This document shows, one piece after another, positions 1 to 5,628 of a DNA stretch of 7,420 nucleotides. The DNA comes from Nitrospirota bacterium (GTDB lineage Bacteria; Nitrospirota; Thermodesulfovibrionia; Thermodesulfovibrionales; UBA6898). Below the pieces are notes generated by a model. That model was not told the DNA's origin. It did not search any database and was given only the letters and a program-made list of their open reading frames with translations. Within the stretch, counting starts at the first letter, position 1, and the number at the start of each line of letters is the position of its first letter. Made by a program: the position numbers and the translations under genes. Location of the stretch: assembly GCA_029858145.1 (NCBI GenBank), contig JAOUFP010000133.1:1-7420 (forward strand), written 5' to 3'.

Positions 1-1946
1 ACAGATCGTTTATCCAGGGTAACAGAGCGGGAAGCGGCGGTGGTATATACAATTCAGGCACATCAAATATCATAAACTCTGTTATTTCCGGGAACTCAGC
101 TGACCGAAGTTCCGTTGACGGCGGTGGTGTTGCAGGGAGTAATTACAACTTAATAAACAGCACCGTGGCCGGGAACTATGCTGCCCGCTACGGTGGGGGA
201 ATATCCGCAGGCAGCGGCGTGACTATTGCAAACAGTGTCCTGTGGGGTAATACAGCCGGCACTTCGTCACCGCAAATTAATGGAACGCCTACTGTTTCGT
301 ACTCCGATGTCGGGCAAACCGGCTATCCATCTGGAACCAATATTAACGCTGATCCGCGGTTTGTAAATCTGCAGCAGGCGACAAGCGGTTACCCGACAAC
401 GGCTGGCAACTACCACCTCTGCTACGCCAGCGGTGTTCCTGATGCCGCATGCACTGCCCTTTCGCCATGCATTGATTCTGCTTCTGCCTCAAATGCTCCG
501 TCTGATGATATTGATCGGCAACCGAGGCCGCTGGGAAGTGGATATGAAATGGGTGCGGATGAATTTGCTGTCATTTTCACTGTAACGAAAACCACTGATA
601 CGAGGGACGGTACATGTGATGCGGATTGCTCCCTGCGCGAAGCCGTGGACGCGGCCAATGCGAGCACTGCTCCGCCTGTCATCAGCATCCCCGCCGGCAC
701 CTATGCGATAACAAGGGCCGGTTCAGACAATACCAATGAAAATGGTGACTTTGATGTCACCAAGTCAGTTGCGTTCGTAGGTGCCGGTGCAGGTTCAACG
801 ATCATTGATGGTGGTGATCTTGATAGAATTATCCATGTCATTTACGGCAGCGGCGCAACCATCAAAATAAAAGACCTGACTCTCACTAACGGTGATGCAG
901 GTACGGGTGATGGCGGCTGCATGGATACCCAGAACAACAACCTGACAGTGACCAGTGTCCAATTTAGCGGCTGCAGCACCTCTGGTAACGGCGGCGCCTT
1001 GAATACAAATGGCGCCACCCTCACAGTGACAGGTTCCACGTTTGACAACAACCAAGCCGGTGCGAGCGGCGGTGCGGTCTACTCCACCGGAGCGGCCAGC
1101 AGCTTCACCAACACTACGATCAGCAACAACTCGGCATTCACTGCAGGTGGCGGCATATACAGCAATAATTACGTCACCCTGACCAGTTCAACAGTATCAG
1201 GGAATAGAACAACAGATACCGTTACGAACGGTAACGGTGGCGGGGTTATCGCGGCGACCGGCCTTGACATTACTGACACCACTATCAGTGGCAATACATC
1301 GACCAAGAATGGTGGCGGGGCATTCCTGAACGGTTCGGCAACCATGACCGTATTACGCTCCACCTTCTCCGGCAACACTGCAAAGAATAGCGGCGGCGGC
1401 CTGTTGACCTGGAACGGCACCATCAACGTCTATAATTCCACCATCTCCGGCAACAGCGCTGCTAACGGCGACACCGGTGCCGGTGGCGGTATCTATACCA
1501 AGTACTGTACGATCAAGAGCAGTACCATCTACGGGAATACCAGCTCCTATGGTGGCGGTGGTGTACATAACGTCAACGGTACCTGTACGATTCAGAATAC
1601 TATATTTAAACTCAATGTCACGACGTGTCGTAACATAGCCGATATAATTTCGTCCGGAAAAAACATTGATGATAAGGCCGAAGGTGTTTGTTTTTACGCC
1701 GCTAATGGAGACTTTGTAAATACCGACGCCCTGCTTAATGACTTGGCCGATAACGGCGGTTTGACAAAAACGCATGCCCTACAGACAAGCCCGAGCCTGA
1801 GCCCAGCTATTGATGCCGGGGACAACACTGCATGTGCTGCATCGCCAATAAACAATAAAGACCAGCGTGGCAAGACGCGTCCTGCGGACGGCAATGGGGA
1901 CTTGACAGCAACATGTGATATTGGTGCGTATGAATATATTCCATAA
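1..1946 (+). CDS. Secreted parallel beta-helix protein with CSLREA and choice-of-anchor Q domains (5' partial)
   Basis: The frame is open from the left edge (first full codon at 3) to TAA at 1944-1946, giving 647 visible residues; the real start and any signal peptide lie upstream. A GTG at 165 is internal, because coil repeats continue before it. Residues 1-188 form one beta-helix module: coils with ISGN, VAGN and LWGN turns and GGG steps, closing with an RP...GADEF ending. A second module begins with a CSLREA motif (nt 627-644, residues 209-214) and carries seven coils of the T-[IVF]-x-[GN]-N type (TFDNN, TISNN, TVSGN, TISGN, TFSGN, TISGN, TIYGN), each followed by a glycine run. It closes from about residue 582 with an ADNGG...DQRG...CDIGAYE tail typical of choice-of-anchor Q proteins. 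Such proteins are exported or surface-exposed; the ligand is unknown. No PEP-CTERM, LPXTG or transmembrane anchor follows the tail. No clear intrinsic terminator lies directly downstream. Confidence 0.9.
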   Translation, partial: RSFIQGNRAGSGGGIYNSGTSNIINSVISGNSADRSSVDGGGVAGSNYNLINSTVAGNYAARYGGGISAGSGVTIANSVLWGNTAGTSSPQINGTPTVSYSDVGQTGYPSGTNINADPRFVNLQQATSGYPTTAGNYHLCYASGVPDAACTALSPCIDSASASNAPSDDIDRQPRPLGSGYEMGADEFAVIFTVTKTTDTRDGTCDADCSLREAVDAANASTAPPVISIPAGTYAITRAGSDNTNENGDFDVTKSVAFVGAGAGSTIIDGGDLDRIIHVIYGSGATIKIKDLTLTNGDAGTGDGGCMDTQNNNLTVTSVQFSGCSTSGNGGALNTNGATLTVTGSTFDNNQAGASGGAVYSTGAASSFTNTTISNNSAFTAGGGIYSNNYVTLTSSTVSGNRTTDTVTNGNGGGVIAATGLDITDTTISGNTSTKNGGGAFLNGSATMTVLRSTFSGNTAKNSGGGLLTWNGTINVYNSTISGNSAANGDTGAGGGIYTKYCTIKSSTIYGNTSSYGGGGVHNVNGTCTIQNTIFKLNVTTCRNIADIISSGKNIDDKAEGVCFYAANGDFVNTDALLNDLADNGGLTKTHALQTSPSLSPAIDAGDNTACAASPINNKDQRGKTRPADGNGDLTATCDIGAYEYIP

Positions 1947-2097
1947 CATGTGATTGATCAAGGAACAAGTTCTGGGTACCATCCGATGATATCGACTGCA
2001 ACAACTGGGAGAACATTGGGCGTCATCATGACATCGGAAGTATCCAGCACCGATACCGTCTATGAAAACATTGTTATTGCCAAAAAAAACAGGCACA

Positions 2098-2114
2098 CAA
2101 TTGCGTGGCAATTG
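2098..2114. repeat. Perfect 7-3-7 inverted repeat
   Basis: CAATTGC (2098-2104) and GCAATTG (2108-2114) are exact reverse complements around GTG. The short centre suits a DNA-binding site better than an RNA terminator, and no T-run follows. It lies about 150 bases after the beta-helix gene and about 400 before the kinase, so its target gene is unclear. Confidence 0.45.
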
Positions 2115-2179
2115 ATTATCATATCTGCGATGAGCACGGATACTGATAAAAGCATCCGGGCTGGAGACTGAGGCTTTTT

Positions 2180-2197
2180 GTCCTTTAGGATAAGGAC
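2180..2197. repeat. Small hairpin with 6-bp stem
   Basis: GTCCTT (2180-2185) pairs with AAGGAC (2192-2197) across the six-base loop TAGGAT. The T-run lies before the stem rather than after it, and on the minus strand an A-run follows it, so it is not a normal intrinsic terminator in either direction. Confidence 0.35.
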
Positions 2198-2235
2198 GCA
2201 TTGAAGGGAATTCGTAATTCATAGTTCATCAGTAA

Positions 2236-2265
2236 GTCTGCAGTACATTGGATGTATCTTCAGAC
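2236..2265. repeat. Two-tier stem-loop in the region upstream of the kinase
   Basis: Outer arms GTCTG (2236-2240) and CAGAC (2261-2265) enclose inner arms TACAT (2244-2248) and ATGTA (2252-2256), with loop TGG and a small asymmetric internal loop (CAG against TCTT). Stacked helices of this kind suggest an RNA structure, but no known riboswitch consensus was recognised. Confidence 0.35.
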
Positions 2266-2360
2266 GTAATCCTCACGTGAAGTTATCACGGATCTGACTG
2301 AGAAGGATGATCGTTATCAGTAGACATTTTTTGGGTGTGATTTCTCGTAAGGAGGGGCAT

Positions 2361-2384
2361 ATGGCGATGCCCATTATCGGATAA
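2361..2384 (+). CDS. Possible 7-residue leader peptide with near-ideal Shine-Dalgarno
   Basis: AAGGAGG at 2349-2355 is a near-perfect match to the ribosome-binding consensus and sits five bases before ATG 2361. The frame reads M-A-M-P-I-I-G and stops at TAA 2382-2384. This is the strongest Shine-Dalgarno upstream of the kinase, about 115 bases before its start, yet it opens only a 7-codon frame. The arms GGGCAT (2355-2360) and ATGCCC (2367-2372) can form a hairpin whose loop starts with the ATG and whose stem takes in the end of the ribosome site. It could be a regulatory leader peptide, a ribosome standby site, or the remnant of a lost gene. Translation is not shown. Confidence 0.25.
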   Translation: MAMPIIG

Positions 2385-2397
2385 ACTCTCGTTTGCA

Positions 2398-2499
2398 ATG
2401 TCCGCATGCACGACCGACGAAGTATTGATGGGCCGTGAAGCGGGGCGGCAGCCTCAGGATTTGCCCGAGGCGATAATTTTATCAGGAGTATGTGAATAA
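2398..2499 (+). CDS. Possible 33-residue upstream ORF coupled to the kinase gene
   Basis: ATG 2398 opens a 33-codon frame that ends at TAA 2497-2499, one base before ATG 2501 of the histidine kinase. That spacing is typical of translational coupling. The predicted peptide starts MSACTTDEVL and has two cysteines, no membrane segment and no recognised family. No Shine-Dalgarno precedes its ATG; the frame is open back to a stop at 2338-2340 without another good start. It overlaps the kinase's own AGGAG site at 2484-2488. The close junction may be chance, so the call rests on position only. Confidence 0.22.
   Translation: MSACTTDEVLMGREAGRQPQDLPEAIILSGVCE
2451..2471 (+). promoter_or_regulatory. 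Leader hairpin just upstream of the kinase ribosome-binding site
   Basis: GCCTC (2451-2455) pairs with GAGGC (2467-2471); after one A-C mismatch the stem continues with GG (2457-2458) against CC (2464-2465) around the loop ATTTG. It ends 12 bases before AGGAG (2484-2488), so folding would affect the leader without covering that site. A role in translation is inferred from position only. Confidence 0.35.
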
Positions 2500-2500
2500 C

Positions 2501-4297
2501 ATGAATGTATTTAAAAGCATCGCGGCGTCGCTCCCCGCAAAGATGGTGATCATACTGGGGCTTCTCATCACCGTCGGGGGGAGCATCTTCTGGTACATAT
2601 CCATCAGGACCGACGAAAAGAACCTGATGGACAACGCGATCACCTTCGTCTCTTCCTTCTCCGAGGTGGTCAAAAAGAGCGTCAGAGACGATATGCTCCA
2701 TTTTCAGCGCGCTGATATCCAGAGGACGCTCGAGTCCATCGGCGACTCGGAATCCATCGCAAAGGTGCAGATCTTTGACGCGAAGGGAGTGATCTTCTAT
2801 TCGTCCGACAGGAAAGGCATCGGCCAGCGGGTCGATCACGATTCCCACGCCTGCGTCGGCTGTCACAAGGACCCCGCCGGCCCCAGTGAGCTGATCCTGA
2901 AGGATAAGCGCTGGAATATCTATACGAACGAAAACGGTTTCAGGGTCCTGAGCTTTGTCGAGCCGATCTACAACGAGACCGACTGCTATACCGCCGCATG
3001 CCACGCCCATGACAGGGGACAGAAGGTGCTCGGCATCATGACAATGGACATTTCTCTCTATCCGATCGACATGAAGATCAGGCGGCAGATGATCGAGACT
3101 TCTTTCTATATTGTCATCTTCCTTGCGGTCACCGGTTCAATTCTCTATTGCGTCCTCTGGAGGTTTGTGCTTAGTCCCGTGACGTCCCTCTCCGCGGGGA
3201 TGGAGAACGTCATTTCAGGAGACCTGTCACAGAGGGTGCCCGCAACGTCGGGTGATGAAATAGGCAGGCTGACCAATACGTTCAACGCCATGACCGGGGA
3301 GCTTCATGGGGCGCGCCAGAGGATGGAGCAGTGGACCCAGGCCCTCGAGGAGGAGGTGAAGAAAAAGAAGGACGAAATATTGAATACCCAGGGGAAGCTC
3401 ATACAGACTGAAAAGATGGCGGCACTCGGCAGGATTACCGCGGACATCGCCCACGAGATACGGAACCCGCTTACTGCGCTGGGCGGATTCGGACGCAGGC
3501 TTCAGAAGATCTCCTGCACGGAGAAGGAAAAGGTGTACGCGGACATCATCGTGTCCGAGGTGCAGAGACTCGAGCAGATCCTGAGGGATGTCATGACGTT
3601 TTCCCGGGATGTGAAGATATGTTTTGAGAAGATGCCGGTCACGGAGATGGTGAAGGACTGCGTTACGACCTTTTCGGCACTCTGTGAAGAGCATGACATT
3701 AAAATTGACGCCAGGTACGGGACCGACCTCCCCGTGCTTATTGACAGGGGACAGGCGGGGCAGGCGGTAAAAAATCTCATATCCAACGCCATTGACGTCA
3801 TGCCGGGCGGCGGGATCCTCTCCGTTACCACCGTTGAGGAGAGATATCATGAGGTGGCCTTTGTTGCCCTGCATATTTCTGATACCGGGTCGGGCATTCC
3901 CGATGCGCAGCTGCCGTTTATCTTCGAGCCGTTTCATACCACCAAAGAGATCGGCCGCGGCACAGGGCTCGGGCTGTCGATCAGCAGAAAGATCATAGAA
4001 GAACACGGCGGCTTCATTAAAGCGGAGAACAGGAGAATAGGGGGGCTGAGGGCGAGCCTTTTTTTCCCCTATCAGAGCGAGGAGGACCTCAGCAAGGTGC
4101 CGTGCTGGGAATTCATGAAGTGTGAGAGGCATACAGGGAAGGAAATGAAGTGCCCGGCCTATCCGCATTTCGGACGGGTCTGCTGGGTCGTCGGAGGGAC
4201 GTTTTGCGAGGGCAAGATCCAGGGCACCTTTGCGCAAAAATGCGAGGACTGCAGGAAATGCGAGTTCTATGAGAAGGTTGTTTCAGGGGAAATATGA
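2501..4297 (+). CDS. Membrane sensor histidine kinase with di-haem periplasmic domain and C-terminal two-CW domain
   Basis: A two-component sensor kinase, 598 residues from ATG 2501. An in-frame GTG at 2492 would add three residues but lies only three bases after AGGAG (2484-2488); ATG 2501 lies 12 after it, and neither spacing is ideal. In order: membrane segment at about 15-34; extracytoplasmic sensor with haem-c motifs C118-V-G-C121-H122 and C162-x4-C167-H168; second membrane segment at 201-223; HAMP at about 224-272; coiled coil at 275-303; HisKA with the H-box AHEIRNPL (phospho-accepting H318); HATPase with N-box N425, G1 motif DTGSGIP (461-467) and G2 motif GRGTGLGLS. All catalytic motifs are intact. 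Residues from about 533 form a two-CW domain with eight cysteines (535, 541, 551, 561, 569, 581, 584, 587). The ligand is probably redox state or a small gas, by analogy with haem-c sensors. No response regulator gene lies nearby, so its partner is unknown. Confidence 0.93.
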   Translation: MNVFKSIAASLPAKMVIILGLLITVGGSIFWYISIRTDEKNLMDNAITFVSSFSEVVKKSVRDDMLHFQRADIQRTLESIGDSESIAKVQIFDAKGVIFYSSDRKGIGQRVDHDSHACVGCHKDPAGPSELILKDKRWNIYTNENGFRVLSFVEPIYNETDCYTAACHAHDRGQKVLGIMTMDISLYPIDMKIRRQMIETSFYIVIFLAVTGSILYCVLWRFVLSPVTSLSAGMENVISGDLSQRVPATSGDEIGRLTNTFNAMTGELHGARQRMEQWTQALEEEVKKKKDEILNTQGKLIQTEKMAALGRITADIAHEIRNPLTALGGFGRRLQKISCTEKEKVYADIIVSEVQRLEQILRDVMTFSRDVKICFEKMPVTEMVKDCVTTFSALCEEHDIKIDARYGTDLPVLIDRGQAGQAVKNLISNAIDVMPGGGILSVTTVEERYHEVAFVALHISDTGSGIPDAQLPFIFEPFHTTKEIGRGTGLGLSISRKIIEEHGGFIKAENRRIGGLRASLFFPYQSEEDLSKVPCWEFMKCERHTGKEMKCPAYPHFGRVCWVVGGTFCEGKIQGTFAQKCEDCRKCEFYEKVVSGEI

Positions 4298-4306
4298 CCC
4301 TGAAAC
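4280..4306 (+). terminator. Stem-loop spanning the kinase stop codon
   Basis: GTTTCAGGG (4280-4288) and CCCTGAAAC (4298-4306) pair perfectly for nine bases. The nine-base loop (4289-4297) ends with the TGA stop codon of the kinase. No T-run follows, so it is not a classical intrinsic terminator; it may protect the mRNA 3' end or work with the T-rich hairpin 72 bases further on. The structure is certain as sequence, its role is not. Confidence 0.45.
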
Positions 4307-4323
4307 CACCACTTAGCCTATAT

Positions 4324-4335
4324 CATTCATGAATG
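4324..4335. repeat. Perfect 12-bp palindrome CATTCATGAATG
   Basis: CATTCATGAATG is identical to its own reverse complement. It follows the kinase gene by 26 bases and is followed by a run of six G and a TCGCT-rich stretch. It could be part of a dispersed repeat end or a protein-binding site. Confidence 0.4.
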
Positions 4336-4377
4336 TTTGGGGGGACAGAGACCTCTCGCTCATTCTCGCTTCGCTCC

Positions 4378-4399
4378 GAGGCTTTTGCCTCTTTATTTT
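4378..4399 (+). terminator. Probable intrinsic terminator of the kinase gene
   Basis: GAGGC (4378-4382), loop TTTT and GCCTC (4387-4391) form a compact hairpin followed by TTTATTTT and further T-rich sequence. This is the shape of a Rho-independent terminator on the plus strand, although the stem is only five base pairs. It lies 80 bases after the kinase stop. Confidence 0.55.
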
Positions 4400-4623
4400 C
4401 TATTTACATACTGTCTGACTATCGGCAAAAGAAACCGCTCGGCCCCGTGTCCCGCCTCGTTCCGTTGCCTTATGTCTGAAATGTATGAATGATAATGCGC
4501 GTTAGGTGCGCGGTCAGCCTCTGCACGGATACTCGCTTTGTGCCAATCGAAGATTATTATTCTCAGTCCGGTCGTTTCAAATAGTGTCCGCCTCACCGAA
4601 TGCCGCCAGTCTGACGGCGATGC

Positions 4624-5418
4624 TTACAAAGTTTTTTTGACCCCGGCTGCGGCACTTTCGGAATTTGAAGCAACAGCGTAGTAAAGATATCCCAAAGAGA
4701 TCAGAAACGATATCGGAGTGCGGTAAGGAAAGGGAATGTCCAGCAGGGCATGTAAGGTCTGAAGGATGACCGCAGGGGTGAGGGAAACCGCAGACAGGCG
4801 TACCAATGCCTTATAGTTCAAAGTGGCGTGAAGCCTTTTCGCAAACACGGTGCCGATGCCGGCGGAAACAAGTACCTGGATGATATGGAAGAAAAAAGAG
4901 AAAAGGAGGACGAAGGGGAAAAGGATGACAGGGAACAGGGTATCAAATGAGTCTATCCATTCCCGGAGGACTTTCTGGTCGATGGTGACGTTGTCGATTT
5001 CCGCCAGATCAAAGGTGCGGGACTCTGACGGTCTGTTTTTTATGATGAGCTTCGAGTCTGTAAGCAGCAGCACCGCGCTGGTTTTATCCAGAGAGGTTAT
5101 CCGGCCCGAGGTGTCGATTATCGCAAAAGGAGTATTCTTTTCAGTCGAGTTAATATAATAAGGGACCGGCTCTTTTATGGATGCCTTGCCATGAAGTATG
5201 GTGATTGTGGGCACCTGCTTCACGTATTTGGGTGCCTCTGCGGACAGGAAGTCGGATAGTTCTGAGTGCATGCGTGAGGTCCCCGGAATCCATAATATGC
5301 AGAGGATGAATAAAAGATAGGTGAAACAGAGCCCCTTCCAGTTGCCGGCGACATCCTGGTAAAAAGGCTTTGAATAGAATGACAGGTAGACTGAATCGAG
5401 AAAATTATATCTTCTCAT
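4624..5418 (-). CDS. DUF1189 family integral membrane protein
   Basis: This 264-residue protein has the layout of the DUF1189 family: an N-terminal SFYSKPFYQDV...WKG segment, a membrane span at about 28-46, an extracytoplasmic domain of roughly 110 residues that includes a TPFAIIDTSG strand, then three hydrophobic segments at about 161-193, 205-227 and 234-251. The molecular function of the family is unknown. The start at 5418 is chosen because the family signature begins there; the frame is open to an ATG at 5475, but that has no Shine-Dalgarno and adds 19 residues unlike the family. GGGGGA lies about 12 bases before the chosen ATG. The gene is divergent from the lipoprotein gene and convergent with the kinase; no T-rich terminator was found for it. 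DUF1189 proteins are better known from Firmicutes, so closest-relative analysis would be informative. Confidence 0.82.
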   Translation of the reverse strand: MRRYNFLDSVYLSFYSKPFYQDVAGNWKGLCFTYLLFILCILWIPGTSRMHSELSDFLSAEAPKYVKQVPTITILHGKASIKEPVPYYINSTEKNTPFAIIDTSGRITSLDKTSAVLLLTDSKLIIKNRPSESRTFDLAEIDNVTIDQKVLREWIDSFDTLFPVILFPFVLLFSFFFHIIQVLVSAGIGTVFAKRLHATLNYKALVRLSAVSLTPAVILQTLHALLDIPFPYRTPISFLISLGYLYYAVASNSESAAAGVKKTL

Positions 5419-5514
5419 GCGGCAACTTTTTCCCCCGAAAAAATAAACATTTATAATTTTAGCATAAGTGATCATCTGATGAGGTTTAATCGGGCGGATA
5501 TCTGAAAAATAGAG

Positions 5515-5529
5515 TTATCAGCCTGATAA
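5515..5529. promoter_or_regulatory. 7-1-7 palindrome, candidate operator between divergent genes
   Basis: TTATCAG (5515-5521) and CTGATAA (5523-5529) are exact reverse complements around a single C. The site lies between the divergent DUF1189 and lipoprotein genes, about 97 bases from the DUF1189 start and centred about 74 bases upstream of the lipoprotein -10 box. The one-base centre fits a dimeric DNA-binding protein rather than an RNA hairpin. Its half-site recurs singly in other gaps of this window. Confidence 0.5.
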
Positions 5530-5541
5530 ATCTGCTGTCCC

Positions 5542-5568
5542 CGCCATTATTCTTGAAGAATACCGGCG
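5542..5568. promoter_or_regulatory. Long imperfect palindrome next to the lipoprotein promoter
   Basis: TATTCTT (5548-5554) and AAGAATA (5556-5562) flank a single G. After two unpaired bases on each side the symmetry resumes with CGCC (5542-5545) and GGCG (5565-5568), so 11 of 13 positions pair. Its centre (5555) is 33 bases from that of the palindrome at 5515-5529, about three helical turns, and it ends just before the presumed -35 region. A T-run at 5574-5578 follows, so a minor terminator role for transcription entering from upstream cannot be excluded. Confidence 0.5.
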
Positions 5569-5572
5569 TCAT

Positions 5573-5601
5573 GTTTTTCGTTCTATTTGATACACTATAA
5601 T
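5573..5601 (+). promoter_or_regulatory. Sigma-70-type promoter of the lipoprotein gene
   Basis: A perfect -10 box TATAAT sits at 5596-5601. The -35 region, 17 bases upstream at 5573-5578 (GTTTTT), is poor, so an activator may be needed; the two palindromes just upstream would be natural sites. Transcription would start near 5608, giving a leader of about 20 bases that just contains the ribosome site. Confidence 0.5.
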
Positions 5602-5615
5602 CATACATTGAAAAA

Positions 5616-5626
5616 GGGAGGAGGAG
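5616..5626 (+). promoter_or_regulatory. Strong ribosome-binding site, two adjacent ATG starts
   Basis: GGGAGGAGGAG precedes ATG 5629 and ATG 5632. From AGGAGG (5619-5624) the spacing is four bases to the first ATG and seven to the second, so the second may be used; the products differ by one methionine. This site also rules out the longer frame starting at 5587. Confidence 0.75.
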
Positions 5627-5628
5627 AC

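Larger units (their letters stand above)
1947..2360. other. Intergenic region without a convincing gene, rich in inverted repeats
   Basis: No coding sequence is supported here. A 73-codon plus frame (1950-2171) and an overlapping minus frame (1779-2222) lack Shine-Dalgarno sequences and family resemblance, and the minus one runs over the end of the beta-helix gene. The stretch holds separate inverted repeats at 2098-2114, 2180-2197 and 2236-2265, the 8-bp palindrome TCACGTGA at 2273-2280, and two copies of the CTGATAA/TTATCAG heptamer (2143-2149, 2314-2320). It may contain the promoter and leader of the downstream kinase, but no clear -35/-10 pair was found. Confidence 0.6.
4298..4623. other. 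Intergenic region between the convergent kinase and DUF1189 genes
   Basis: No gene is supported. A minus frame from GTG 4596 to 4393 (67 codons) is in the same frame as the DUF1189 gene, directly beyond its TAA stop; it has no recognised family and no Shine-Dalgarno. The region holds a 12-bp palindrome (4324-4335), a TCGCT-rich stretch (4354-4376) and a T-rich hairpin (4378-4391). Its texture resembles a dispersed intergenic repeat, but no second copy lies in this window. Confidence 0.5.

Noticed and set aside
1950..2171. 73-codon plus frame starting with GTG right after the beta-helix stop
   Set aside because: No Shine-Dalgarno, no recognised domain, and it lies in a stretch dense with inverted repeats.
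1779..2222. 147-codon minus-strand frame across the end of the beta-helix gene
   Set aside because: It overlaps a well-supported gene in antisense, has no ribosome site and no family resemblance.
2294..2306. CTGAGA-like sequence resembling part of a THI box (TPP riboswitch)
   Set aside because: The other conserved blocks of the THI box are absent around it.
2341..2460. Possible cyclic di-GMP (GEMM) riboswitch before the kinase
   Set aside because: The conserved GEMM core and its tetraloop/receptor pattern could not be found; only simple hairpins are present.
2273..3010. 245-codon minus frame opposite the kinase
   Set aside because: Antisense shadow of the kinase; the plus strand carries clear membrane, haem and HAMP features there.
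3227..4237. 336-codon minus frame opposite the kinase core
   Set aside because: Long only because of the codon composition of the kinase; no plausible domains, while the opposite strand has all kinase motifs.
4393..4596. 67-codon minus frame as an independent gene
   Set aside because: GTG start without a ribosome site and no family; reported only as a continuation of the DUF1189 frame.
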